From assembly GCF_012184385.1 (NCBI RefSeq), contig NZ_VSRL01000020.1:1-64000 (forward strand): a stretch of 64,000 nt of DNA. Direction: 5' to 3'. The position numbers and the translations under genes are program-made. Numbering within the stretch: position 1 is the stretch's first letter; each line of letters opens with the position of its first letter. This document shows positions 42,766-51,099 of this stretch, one piece after another. Source of the stretch: Lentzea indica. GTDB lineage: Bacteria > Actinomycetota > Actinomycetes > Mycobacteriales > Pseudonocardiaceae. The notes beneath the pieces are model-generated. The model did not search any database and was not told where the DNA came from. It saw nothing but the letters and a program-made list of their open reading frames with translations.

Positions 42766-43074
42766 TCATGCCACGCCGATGAGCCTCAACCCCGCCGTGG
42801 TGGCCGCGGCCAGCACGATCACGGCGACGAACGGCAGTTTGCGCCACGCCGCCAGCCCGCCGACCACCACGCCGATCGCCAGCGCCCAGCCACCGAACTG
42901 CTTGCCGCTCGTCAGCGCCGAGATCGCCACCAGCGCGAACAACAGCACGGTCGCCGACGCCGACAGCAGTTCGCGGACCTTCTCCGGCAACGTGACGCGA
43001 TCGCGCAGCAGCGGACCCGCGAGCCGGATCGCGAAGGTGCCGGCGGCGAGGATCAGGACTGCGGTGACGGGCAC
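42766..43074 (-). CDS. azlD: AzlD-family branched-chain amino-acid exporter subunit
   Basis: The 102-aa product has four hydrophobic segments and the AzlD pattern (LAAGTFAIRLAGPLL at the N terminus, then ALTSGKQFGGWALAIG). It forms the small partner of AzlC. GTG 43074 overlaps the azlC end by 22 bp, so the pair is coupled. It ends about 55 bp before the start of the split LAL regulator. Confidence 0.9.
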   Translation of the reverse strand: MPVTAVLILAAGTFAIRLAGPLLRDRVTLPEKVRELLSASATVLLFALVAISALTSGKQFGGWALAIGVVVGGLAAWRKLPFVAVIVLAAATTAGLRLIGVA

Positions 43075-43748
43075 GGTGCCTCCTTCTTCGTCTTGAAGAC
43101 GAACAGTCCGGCGAGCGCGAGCAGCACGGGCACACCCGCAGGCAGGAACGGCGTGGTCGCGAGCGCTATCGCGGCACCGAGGAGCGCCGCGTTGCGCGTG
43201 GCCACGTCCTTCAGTGCGGGCAACGTGAGCGCGAGCAGTGCCGCCGGGAACGCCGCGTCCAGCCCGAACGTCATCGGGTCGCCGATCGCCTGCCCGGCGA
43301 GCGCGCCGATGAGCACACCCGCGTTCCAGCAGAAGAACAACGACACGCCGCACGCCCAGTAAGCCGCACGCGCTCTCGAGGGGTCCTTTTGCGCCATCGC
43401 GAAGGCCGTCGACTCGTCGATGAGCAAGTGGCTGCCGACGATCCGTGCCAGCCAGCCGTTGCCCAGCACGTCGCCGATCGCCAGCCCGAACGGCAGGTGC
43501 CGCGCGTTGAGCACCAGCCCGGCCAGCACCGCGGCGGCAGGGCTGCCACCAGCGGCGACGATGCCCACCGCCATGAACTGCGAGCCGCCCGCGAAGATCA
43601 CCAACGACATCAGCACCGGCATCCACCACGGCAGGCCGGAGCCGACCGAGATCGCGCCGAACGAAGCGCCGGTGACCGCGGCACCGAGTGCCACTGCGGC
43701 CACGTCACGCAGGAGCACAGCATCAAGGGTTCGCCATATCGAACGCAT
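43053..43748 (-). CDS. azlC: AzlC-family branched-chain amino-acid exporter subunit
   Basis: The 231-aa product shows the AzlC/YgaZ pattern: GASFGAISVGSGLPWWMPVL, FAGGSQFMAVGIVAAGG, NARHLPFGLAIGD. With AzlD it exports branched-chain amino acids (BrnFE type). ATG 43748 follows an in-frame GTG at 43751. It is divergent from an XRE-cupin regulator with a short shared control region. Confidence 0.93.
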   Translation of the reverse strand: MRSIWRTLDAVLLRDVAAVALGAAVTGASFGAISVGSGLPWWMPVLMSLVIFAGGSQFMAVGIVAAGGSPAAAVLAGLVLNARHLPFGLAIGDVLGNGWLARIVGSHLLIDESTAFAMAQKDPSRARAAYWACGVSLFFCWNAGVLIGALAGQAIGDPMTFGLDAAFPAALLALTLPALKDVATRNAALLGAAIALATTPFLPAGVPVLLALAGLFVFKTKKEAPCPSPQS

Positions 43749-43761
43749 CACCCATTACGAT

Positions 43762-43793
43762 GAACACTTGAACGGGTGTTCGTCAAGACGAAC
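43762..43793. promoter_or_regulatory. operator-like inverted repeats between azlC and its regulator
   Basis: GAACAC (43762-43767) is repeated inversely as GTGTTC (43776-43781), and an overlapping palindrome GTTCGTC-AA-GACGAAC covers 43778-43793. They fill the space between the divergent azlC and XRE-cupin genes and probably bind that regulator. Confidence 0.6.
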
Positions 43794-43805
43794 GGATGGA
43801 CTTCT

Positions 43806-44360
43806 GTGTCGAACGCACCACTCGACCTCATCGCGGCCAACCTCCGGCGTGAGCGAGACCGCACCGGTATGTCGCTCACCGAGGTCGCTCGCAAGGCCGG
43901 AATCGCGAAGTCGACGCTCTCCCAGCTGGAGTCCGGAGCCGGGAACCCCAGCGTGGAGACCCTGTGGGCGCTCGGCGTGGCGCTGGGCGTCCCGTTCAGC
44001 CGCCTTGTCGAACCCGCCGTGCCGCGCGTCCAGGTGATCCGCGCGGGCGAGGGCCCGGTCATCCACTCCGAACGCGCGCACTACTCCGCCACCCTGCTGG
44101 CCGCCTGCCGTCCGGGTACCAAGCACGACATCTACTGGCTGACCCTGGAGCCGGGCGGCGCCCGCGAGTCCGAGCCGCACGTGCCGGGCAGCGTCGAGCA
44201 CATGATCGTCGCTTCCGGCCGGTGCCTGGCCGGGCTCGCCGACGACCCGGTCGAGCTCGGACCCGGCGACTACATCGTCTATCCCGGAGACCTGCCGCAC
44301 ATCTGCAAGGCGCTGGAACCGGGCACGACCGCGATGATGGTCATGGAGCACACGGTCTGA
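43806..44360 (+). CDS. XRE-cupin regulator
   Basis: The 184-aa product has an N-terminal XRE helix-turn-helix (GMSLTEVARKAGIAKSTLSQ, LESGAGNPSVETLWALG) and a C-terminal cupin (EPHVPGSVEHMIVASGR, LGPGDYIVYPGDLPH). Such regulators often sense an amino acid or its derivative and control an adjacent transporter; here azlCD. GTG 43806 is preferred over GTG 43776 because the latter lies within the operator repeats. Confidence 0.92.
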   Translation: MSNAPLDLIAANLRRERDRTGMSLTEVARKAGIAKSTLSQLESGAGNPSVETLWALGVALGVPFSRLVEPAVPRVQVIRAGEGPVIHSERAHYSATLLAACRPGTKHDIYWLTLEPGGARESEPHVPGSVEHMIVASGRCLAGLADDPVELGPGDYIVYPGDLPHICKALEPGTTAMMVMEHTV

Positions 44361-44361
44361 T

Positions 44362-44394
44362 GCGGGATACGAGGGCCAATGCCTCGCATCCCGC
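44362..44394. terminator. hairpin after the XRE-cupin gene
   Basis: GCGGGAT (44362-44368) pairs with ATCCCGC (44388-44394), with a further CGAGG/CCTCG inside past one mismatch. It lies between convergent genes, just after the TGA at 44358-44360. Confidence 0.65.
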
Positions 44395-44405
44395 GTTGTC
44401 CCGCG

Positions 44406-45710
44406 TCAGTAGGCAGCGGGCCGGTAGCCACTCCACCCGGAGCCGACCTGCACCGCCGTGGCCAGCGTTCCGTCGCCCTCTCCGCTCCACCGCCACAAGG
44501 TCGCGTCGCTGGCGCGCACCGCCACGATGTCGGCCTTCGCGTCGCCGTTCACGTCGAGCACGTTGAGCCCGGTGAAGCCGGACCAGCCGGCGCCGACCTC
44601 GCGGCCGCTCGAGAAGGTGCCGTTGCCGTTGCCCTCCCAGAACCACAGCTCACCGGCCGCGTTCGTGGCCCACAGGTCGCCGTCGCCGTCGCCGTCCGCG
44701 TCACCGCCGGCGAACCGGGGGTACGTCGCCCAGCCCTCACCGATGAAGATCCGGGAGGAGAACTTGCCGGAACCCTCGCCGGGGTACCAGTAGAGCCGGC
44801 CGCCGTCGCGGCCCACGACGTCCGCCCTGTTGTCGCCGTTGACGTCCATCACCGCGAACCACTCCAGCGTCTGCCAGCCGGAGCCGCCGTTGGCCAGCTT
44901 GGTGAACGTGCCGCGGCCCGAGTTGTGCCAGTAGTGCAGCGAACCGTCGGTGTCGGTGGCGAGGATGTCGGCGAAGCCGTCGGCGTTCGTGTCGCCGACG
45001 CCGATGCGGTTGAACGACGCCGACCAGCCGGGCCCGATCTCGCTGGAGCCGCCGAACGTCCCCGCGGACGTACCGGGGTAGAGGCGCATGACGTTGTCGG
45101 GGCTGACCGCGAGCAGGTCGTCGTACCTGTCGCCGTTCACGCTCTCCGCGGACAGGCTGCGCGCGGCCGTCCACCACGTCGTCTGCTTGCGCGCGCCCGC
45201 CCAGCTGAAGCTGAAGTGGATGTGGTCGGTGTGCGGGCTGGCACCGCTGTAGGACTGCCAGCCCTGGGAGGCCTCGTAGGCCTTCCAGATCTTGTGGTTC
45301 CAGATCATGTACATGATCCCGAAGCGCCGGGCCAGCGCGTGCGCGTTGCCGTGCTGGTCGGTGGCGAGCAGCCAGTTGATGATGTCCTGGGCCTGCGCCG
45401 CCTGCGTGGAGTTGGCCGCGTTGAACGGGTAGTCGAGCGCGCGGCCCTCCTTGTGCTCGCTCTGCCCGCCGGTGCCGCACGCGCGGACCATCCCGAGGTC
45501 GGCACGCCCGTACTCCGCCTTGAGCAGGTCTCTGAACCCGTTGACACCCGGCTTGGCGTCCGGATCGCAGGTCGTCTGCCCCACGTAGGTGGCGTACCTG
45601 TCGATCGCCGCTCCGAACGCGGGCGTCGGCGGTGCCGCCACCGCGGACGGTGCTTGGAGTGCCGCCAGACTCAGGACGGCAGCGCTGAGCGCTACGAGAA
45701 TCCGCTTCAC
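44406..45710 (-). CDS. secreted protein with M15-type peptidase-like domain and FG-GAP/VCBS repeats
   Basis: The 434-aa product has a Sec leader ending AVAA, then a domain with the M15/VanY-like zinc pattern: SEHKEGRALDYPF (HxxxxxxD) and SPHTDHIHFSF (HxH). About 250 residues of FG-GAP-type repeats follow, each with a DxNxDxxxD calcium loop (DTNADGFADIL, DVNGDNRADVV, DADGDGDGDLW, DVNGDAKADIV). It is probably an extracellular enzyme acting on peptidoglycan peptides or a surface-binding protein. GTG 45710 gives a proper leader; the frame continues to 45740. Confidence 0.85.
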   Translation of the reverse strand: MKRILVALSAAVLSLAALQAPSAVAAPPTPAFGAAIDRYATYVGQTTCDPDAKPGVNGFRDLLKAEYGRADLGMVRACGTGGQSEHKEGRALDYPFNAANSTQAAQAQDIINWLLATDQHGNAHALARRFGIMYMIWNHKIWKAYEASQGWQSYSGASPHTDHIHFSFSWAGARKQTTWWTAARSLSAESVNGDRYDDLLAVSPDNVMRLYPGTSAGTFGGSSEIGPGWSASFNRIGVGDTNADGFADILATDTDGSLHYWHNSGRGTFTKLANGGSGWQTLEWFAVMDVNGDNRADVVGRDGGRLYWYPGEGSGKFSSRIFIGEGWATYPRFAGGDADGDGDGDLWATNAAGELWFWEGNGNGTFSSGREVGAGWSGFTGLNVLDVNGDAKADIVAVRASDATLWRWSGEGDGTLATAVQVGSGWSGYRPAAY

Positions 45711-45828
45711 GGTTGATCTCCCCTGTCGAGTGGATGCCACTCAGCCTGGGGAGGAGAACTACACGGGCCCTACACGCGCTCCACACGAACGCGGTGGTCT
45801 TCGTCCCACTTAACCGTATAGCAGACAG

Positions 45829-45849
45829 GGGGCCTTGCCACAAGGCCCC
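45829..45849. promoter_or_regulatory. inverted repeat resembling the rifamycin-associated element (RAE)
   Basis: GGGGCCTTG (45829-45837), a 3-nt loop CCA, and CAAGGCCCC (45841-45849) form a perfect 9-bp inverted repeat, 25 bp upstream of the HelD-like start. The rifamycin-associated element known upstream of actinobacterial rifamycin-resistance genes (rph, helR) is a ~19-bp repeat of the same GGGGC-TTG...CAAG-CCCC design; the match here is from memory and by eye. As a terminator it would make little sense, since no gene ends just before it. Confidence 0.65.
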
Positions 45850-45874
45850 GTCCATCGTTCACACTCATCGCCTC

Positions 45875-48075
45875 ATGCCAGAACACAGGCGCACTGGGGA
45901 GCACGTGGGGTACGAAGAAGAACTGCAGTCCGAGCGTGAATACGTGGCCGGTCTCTACGCACGGCTCGATGCCGAACGCGCGCGCGTGAAGGCCGCGTAC
46001 CAGTCAGCGCTGGGTGGCACCGGCGAAACCGCCATGGACCGGGACAACGAGGTGCGCGCACGGCACCGCGAGATGAAGCGCCTGAACGTGGCCGACTACG
46101 GCCTGTGCTTCGGCCGGTTGGACAGCGTCGACGGTGACGTGTCCTACATCGGCCGGATCGGCCTGTTCGACGAGGAGAACGAGTTCGAGCCGGCGCTGCT
46201 CGACTGGCGGGCACCGGCCGCGCGCCCGTTCTACACGGCCACCGGCGCCAACGCCGAGGGCATGAGCAGGCGTCGCCAGTTCCACACCCGCCGCCGCACT
46301 GTGGCGGGCTTCACGGACGAGGTGTTCGGCAGGCTCGGTGAGGAGCAGGGCGACGTCGCCTCCTCGAGGCGTTGAACGCGCCGCGCGGCGAGGGCATGCG
46401 CGACATCGTGGCGACCATCCAGTCCGAACAGGACGCGATCATCCGGCTCGACCACCCCGGCGTGCTGGTGATCGAGGGCGGTCCCGGCACCGGCAAGACC
46501 GTCGTGGCGCTGCACCGCGTCGCGTACCTGATGTACACGCAACGAGAGCGCATGGAACGGCACGGCGTGCTCGTCGTCGGCCCGAACCCGGCGTTCCTCA
46601 ACCACATCGGCCGGGTGCTGCCGTCACTGGGCGAGTCCGACGTGGTGTTCTCGACCGCCGGCAGCCTCCTGCCCGGCCTCACCGTGACGGCGGAGGACAC
46701 TCCCGACGTCGCGCGGCTCAAGGGTTCACTGAAGATGCTGGACGTGCTGAAAGCGGCCGTCGCGGACCGGCAGCCACTGCCTTCCGAGCCGATCCCGATC
46801 GCGATGAAGGACGTCGTCGTCCCGATCAACGTGGATGTCGCCGAGTGGGCCAGGCAGGAGGCGCGCGACAGCGGCCTGCCGCACAACGAGGCCCGCGCGG
46901 TGTTCCGCGAGATCATCACGTACGTCCTGACCGAGCGCGCGATCGGCCGGATCGGGAAGGGCTGGATGTCCCGGTCCGACAAGGTGGCCTGGGAGGAGAT
47001 GCGTGCGGGCCTGACCAAGGACCTGGCCGACGACGAGACGTTCGTCCAGGTGATGGATTCCTTGTGGCCCTTGCTGACTCCGCAGTGGCTGCTGGGTCAG
47101 CTGTACTCGTCACCGGAACGGCTGGCCGCGGCAGGCGGCGACCCGTCGCTGCACCGCGCCGACGGCGAGGCCTGGACGGTCTCGGACGTGCCGTTGCTCG
47201 ACGAGCTGCACGACCTGCTGGGCCGCGACGGCACCGAGCAGGCCGTCGACCAGGCCACCGCCGCCGAACGCAAGGCTGAGGCGCGCTACGCCGCCGAGGT
47301 GCTGGAAAGCATGGTCGGCCGCCAGGACCACATGGACGACGAGGACCACCTCTTCGCCACGGACATGCTGTTCGCCGAGGACCTGGCCGAGCGCTTCGAG
47401 GAGCACGACCAGCGCACGCTCGTCGAACGCGCTCTCGCGGACCGGAGCTGGACCTACCGGCACGTGGTGGTCGACGAGGCCCAGGAACTGTCCGAAATGG
47501 ACTGGCGCGTGCTGATGCGCCGCTGCCCCGGCCGTTCCTTCACGGTGGTGGGCGACCTGGCGCAGCGTCGTTCGGCGGCGGGTGCCTCGTCGTGGGGCGA
47601 GATGCTGGAGCCGTACGTGCCGGGCCGCTGGGTGTACCGGTCTTTGACGGTCAACTACCGCACGCCCGCGGAGATCATGGCCGTCGCGGCACAGGTGCTC
47701 GCCGAGTTCGCGCCGGACGTGAAGGCTCCGGAATCGGTGCGCGCCAACGGTGTCCAGCCGTGGGCGCGGCAGGTGACCTCGGACGAGCTGCCCGAGGCGA
47801 TCGAGGAGTTCGTGCGAGCGGAAGCGGCTTTCGAAGGAACGAGCGTCGTGATCGGGCCGCCCGGCGTGCCCGGCACGGTGCCGGCCTCCGAGACCAAGGG
47901 GCTGGAGTACGACTCGGTGCTCGTCGTTGCGCCAGAACGGATTCTGGCTGACGGGCCGCGTGGTGCGGCCGAGCTCTACGTGGCGCTGACCCGTGCCACG
48001 CAACGGCTCGGCGTGCTGCACCACGAGCCGTTGCCCGCCGCTTTGTCCGGTCTCGCGGAGACGGTGCGCACCTGA
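45875..48075 (+). pseudogene. helR: HelD-like RNA polymerase-recycling ATPase, probably HelR, split by a frameshift
   Basis: Two frames give one UvrD-like protein. The N-terminal frame (45875-46375) has a coiled-coil arm (YEEELQSEREYVAGLYARLD) and FDEENEFEPALLDWRAPAAR. The second frame (from ~46360) has Walker A GGPGTGKT, VVVDEAQELSEMDW, NYRTPAEIM, SETKGLEYDSVLVV and LYVALTRATQRLGVLH. The break at ~46352-46362 (GDVA then LLEALNAPRGEGMRD) is closed by one added base, giving 733 aa, the HelD/HelR length. HelR displaces rifamycins from RNA polymerase. The RAE-like repeat upstream is the main reason for preferring HelR to a general HelD. Intactness needs checking. Confidence 0.78.
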
Positions 48076-48089
48076 GCGCCGTTCGGCCT

Positions 48090-48117
48090 GACCCGTGGGC
48101 CGTCGCGCCCACGGGTC
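48090..48117. terminator. bidirectional terminator between helR-like and lipoprotein genes
   Basis: GACCCGTGGGC (48090-48100) pairs with its complement (48107-48117) around 6 nt, between convergent stops at 48075 and 48131. Confidence 0.75.
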
Positions 48118-48130
48118 GGGTCGGCCGGTT

Positions 48131-49048
48131 TTACGACCGGCTGACGAACCTGACCAGGTAATCCCCGTTCCGGTGCGGTTGCGCACCGGGCGTCGCCGAC
48201 CGTCCGTACACGGTGAACACGACGAACACCTTGTCTCTCTTGAGGGACACGGGCATGTCCACCGCCGTGGCGGCGCCGGTGCACTGCACCGTGCGCCGCC
48301 CGGAGTCCGGCGAGCTCGGGTCCTTGGCCTGCACCTCGACCTCGTCCTGTTCGTCGCACGTGATCTCGAACCGCAGCGAGGTCACGTCGGGCGGCACCGT
48401 CCACTGCTGCCCTTTCAGGTCTCCGGTGGTGATCCCGTCGGCCTCGGGGGCGGCCGCCAGCACGAACTCACGATCGAGCTCCTTGCGGAGGTGCGCGACC
48501 ATCGAACGGGTCAAGCGCACCTCTGTCAGCCGCACCGGTTCGTGAGGCTCATAGATGAGCTTGTACCTCGGCGCCACCGTGTCGCCGTCGAGCAGCGAGA
48601 ACTCGAGCGTCGCGTTGTCGCTGAACGAGGTGCCGTCCTGCCTGACCACCGTCCCAGCGCCGGGATGCCCGGCAGCGCACGCCGCCTCGCCGATCTCGAA
48701 CGGCGTGCGCTCCCAACTCCCCGCCAGCCGGAATCCGGCGCCGCGCAGCATCGCGACGAAGTACGCGCACATGCTCGCCAGGTCGGCCGGGGGCCGTCCC
48801 AGGTAGAGGTCGGCCTCGTAGACCGCGGGCCGGTCAGGGCCGTCGGCGCACTCCCAGAAGTCGTGGCAGCCCTTGTCGAACCTGCCGCGCTCGGTGAGCA
48901 GCCGCGCCCCCGGCGGTAGTGGTGCTTTCGCCATCTCGGCCTCGACCGCCTGCCGCAGCCGTGTGATCTCCTCACCGCTGCGACCGCAGGCAGCGACACC
49001 GGCCAGCAGGACCACTACCAGGACAAACACGCGAACTCCCCGGTACAT
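48131..49048 (-). CDS. lipoprotein of unknown function
   Basis: The 305-aa product has a short leader (YRGVRVFVLVVVLLAGVAAC) with lipobox AGVAAC. The mature part has Cys pairs (KGCHDFWECAD, MCAYFVAM, EAACAAGH) and a C-terminal beta-rich domain with C...C (ITCDEQD, VQCTGA). I do not recognise a family. ATG 49048 matches the leader; the open frame continues to 49246 only as an antisense shadow of the next gene. Confidence 0.75.
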   Translation of the reverse strand: MYRGVRVFVLVVVLLAGVAACGRSGEEITRLRQAVEAEMAKAPLPPGARLLTERGRFDKGCHDFWECADGPDRPAVYEADLYLGRPPADLASMCAYFVAMLRGAGFRLAGSWERTPFEIGEAACAAGHPGAGTVVRQDGTSFSDNATLEFSLLDGDTVAPRYKLIYEPHEPVRLTEVRLTRSMVAHLRKELDREFVLAAAPEADGITTGDLKGQQWTVPPDVTSLRFEITCDEQDEVEVQAKDPSSPDSGRRTVQCTGAATAVDMPVSLKRDKVFVVFTVYGRSATPGAQPHRNGDYLVRFVSRS

Positions 49049-49131
49049 GAGCCGATCATGGCAGCAGGACGACCTCGGCGCCGGGGAAGGGAGCGACCGG
49101 TTAGGCTCGCGCGAAATCCTGGGGGAATCTG

Positions 49132-49905
49132 ATGAGCACACCACCGAACGAACCCGAGCGCCCGAGACCCGAGTCCGCGGACCTGTACGGGCCGCCCAGC
49201 CCCGATCCGTTCTCCGCCTTCGCCGCGCCGCCGGAGCAGCCGCCACCGCCCGGCACGGGCACCGGCAGGCCCATCGGTGTGTACGACGTGCCGGAGCCGG
49301 TCATCCCCGTGGCACCGCACCGCGAGTCCGGCGCGGGAGTGAAGATCGTCATCGTGCTCGCGGTGTTCGCGCTGCTGCTGGGCGGCGTGATCTTCTGGTT
49401 GTCCACCAAGGACACCATCGACTTCGGCGGCAGCAGCGCGCCGACGTCGGCCACCGCTCGCACCACCACTCCGCCGACGACCACGTCGAAGCCGGCGCCG
49501 TTCGCGGAGGTCGGCGACTGCGTGCTGATGACCGGCAACGCGGCCCAGCCGGACTACAAGAAGGTTTCCTGCGGCGAGAACAACTACACGGTCAGCAAGG
49601 TCGCGTCGTCGTCGAGCGAGAAGTGCGGCGAGGTGGCGGACGGGTACGTCCAGTACGTCAAGTTCAGCGTGCTGGAGCGCGTGTCGGTCTGCCTGATCCC
49701 GGTGTTCGCCGACGGCCAGTGCTACGACTTCTCGCTCGCCCAGATCCAGGCCGCCGTCCCGAAGAAGGAGTGCGGGACCTTCGGGGTGGCACGGGTGAAG
49801 GTGCTCGCGAACACCGTGGACAAGGCCGCGTGCGGCCCGAACCCGTTGCTGGCGCTGGCGTACCCGGAGATCAAGACGACGTACTGCTTCACGCAGACCT
49901 CGTAG
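49132..49905 (+). CDS. single-pass membrane protein, LppU-like
   Basis: The 257-aa product has a Pro-rich cytoplasmic N terminus (~70 residues), one membrane segment (VKIVIVLAVFALLLGGVIFW), a Thr/Pro-rich linker, and an extracellular Cys-rich domain (EVGDCVLM, KKVSCGENNY, RVSVCLIPV, TTYCFTQTS). This matches the LppU/SCO3897-type proteins of actinobacteria, which have no assigned function. ATG 49132 is preceded by GGGGGAATCTG. Divergent from the lipoprotein gene. Confidence 0.78.
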   Translation: MSTPPNEPERPRPESADLYGPPSPDPFSAFAAPPEQPPPPGTGTGRPIGVYDVPEPVIPVAPHRESGAGVKIVIVLAVFALLLGGVIFWLSTKDTIDFGGSSAPTSATARTTTPPTTTSKPAPFAEVGDCVLMTGNAAQPDYKKVSCGENNYTVSKVASSSSEKCGEVADGYVQYVKFSVLERVSVCLIPVFADGQCYDFSLAQIQAAVPKKECGTFGVARVKVLANTVDKAACGPNPLLALAYPEIKTTYCFTQTS

Positions 49906-49910
49906 GAACG

Positions 49911-49946
49911 ACGAAGGCGCACCGCTGCTGAGCGATGCGCCTTCGT
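49911..49946. terminator. bidirectional terminator between the LppU-like and pdxS genes
   Basis: ACGAAGGCGCA (49911-49921) pairs with TGCGCCTTCGT (49936-49946) around 14 nt, 5 bp after one stop and 14 bp before the other. Confidence 0.8.
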
Positions 49947-49959
49947 TCGCGAGAGTTGC

Positions 49960-50853
49960 TTACCAGCCGCGCTCGGCCAGGCGGTGCGGCTCGGGGACGT
50001 CCTCGACGTTGATGCCGACCATGGCCTCGCCCAGGCCGCGCGAGACCTTGGCGATGACGTCCGGGTCGTCGTAGAAGGTCGTGGCCTTCACGATGGCCTC
50101 GGCGCGCTGGGCCGGGTTGCCGGACTTGAAGATGCCGGAACCGACGAACACACCCTCGGCGCCGAGCTGCATCATCATCGCGGCGTCGGCCGGGGTCGCG
50201 ATGCCGCCGGCGGTGAACAGCACGACGGGGAGCTTGCCGTTCTGCGCGATCTCCTTCACGAGCTCGTACGGCGCCTGGAGCTCCTTGGCGGCCACGTACA
50301 GCTCGTCCTCGGGGAGGTTCTGCAGGCGGCGGATCTCCTGGCGGATCTTGCGCATGTGCGTGGTGGCGTTGGAGACGTCACCGGTGCCGGCCTCGCCCTT
50401 GGAGCGGATCATGGCCGCGCCCTCGGTGATGCGGCGCAGGGCCTCGCCGAGGTTCGTCGCACCGCACACGAAAGGCACGGTGAACGCCCACTTGTCGATG
50501 TGGTTGGCGTAGTCGGCCGGCGTCAGCACCTCGGACTCGTCGATGTAGTCGACACCGAGGGAGGCGAGGACCTGGGCCTCGACGAAGTGGCCGATGCGGG
50601 CCTTGGCCATCACGGGGATCGAGACGGCGTTGATGATCCCGTCGATCAGGTCGGGGTCGCTCATGCGCGCGACGCCGCCCTGGGCGCGGATGTCGGCGGG
50701 CACGCGCTCGAGGGCCATGACGGCGACGGCGCCCGCGTCCTCCGCGATCTTCGCCTGGGTGGCGTCGACCACGTCCATGATCACGCCACCCTTGAGCATC
50801 TCGGCCATGCCGCGCTTGACGCGGGCGGTACCCGTGACCTGATCAGTGCTCAC
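49960..50853 (-). CDS. pdxS: pyridoxal 5'-phosphate synthase lyase subunit PdxS
   Basis: The 297-aa product matches PdxS throughout: [20 protein letters not shown], the [15 protein letters not shown] stretch with a catalytic Lys, [14 protein letters not shown] and [18 protein letters not shown]. It builds PLP from ribose 5-phosphate, glyceraldehyde 3-phosphate and ammonia from PdxT. pdxT is 13.3 kb away (36033-36659) on the same strand, an unusual separation. It stands as a single gene with its own terminator. Confidence 0.97.
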   Translation of the reverse strand: MSTDQVTGTARVKRGMAEMLKGGVIMDVVDATQAKIAEDAGAVAVMALERVPADIRAQGGVARMSDPDLIDGIINAVSIPVMAKARIGHFVEAQVLASLGVDYIDESEVLTPADYANHIDKWAFTVPFVCGATNLGEALRRITEGAAMIRSKGEAGTGDVSNATTHMRKIRQEIRRLQNLPEDELYVAAKELQAPYELVKEIAQNGKLPVVLFTAGGIATPADAAMMMQLGAEGVFVGSGIFKSGNPAQRAEAIVKATTFYDDPDVIAKVSRGLGEAMVGINVEDVPEPHRLAERGW

Positions 50854-50970
50854 CTGGGCAACCTTTCACGAGGGGAAGTCTTGGTGAACTCATCCTACGT
50901 CTGACGTGGCCCCCTCACCCAAGCCACTGGAGCCCGGAATCAGAAGGCCACTTCACGATCAACCGCAGGT

Positions 50971-50986
50971 CGTGACACGTGTCACG
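50971..50986. promoter_or_regulatory. 16-bp palindrome matching the actinobacterial CRP motif
   Basis: CGTGACACGTGTCACG is a perfect palindrome; its core GTG-N6-GTCAC fits the GTG(N6)GNCAC consensus reported for streptomycete Crp. It lies in the 246-bp gap between the divergent pdxS and EF-G-like genes, about 115 bp from each start. Confidence 0.55.
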
Positions 50987-51099
50987 GCCGCATCAGGGGA
51001 ACAGCCTCGTGAGCGCGGAGGCATCCACTCGGGTCTCCGCACTTGTACCCGGAGGTGAACGGGTGTGAGATCGAACACTACGACTTGACGGAGGTAGCA

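Noticed and set aside
45829-45849. The hairpin upstream of the HelD-like gene as an ordinary terminator
   Set aside because: No gene ends next to it on either strand (the M15/FG-GAP gene starts, not ends, on that side), and its sequence fits a resistance-gene promoter element better.
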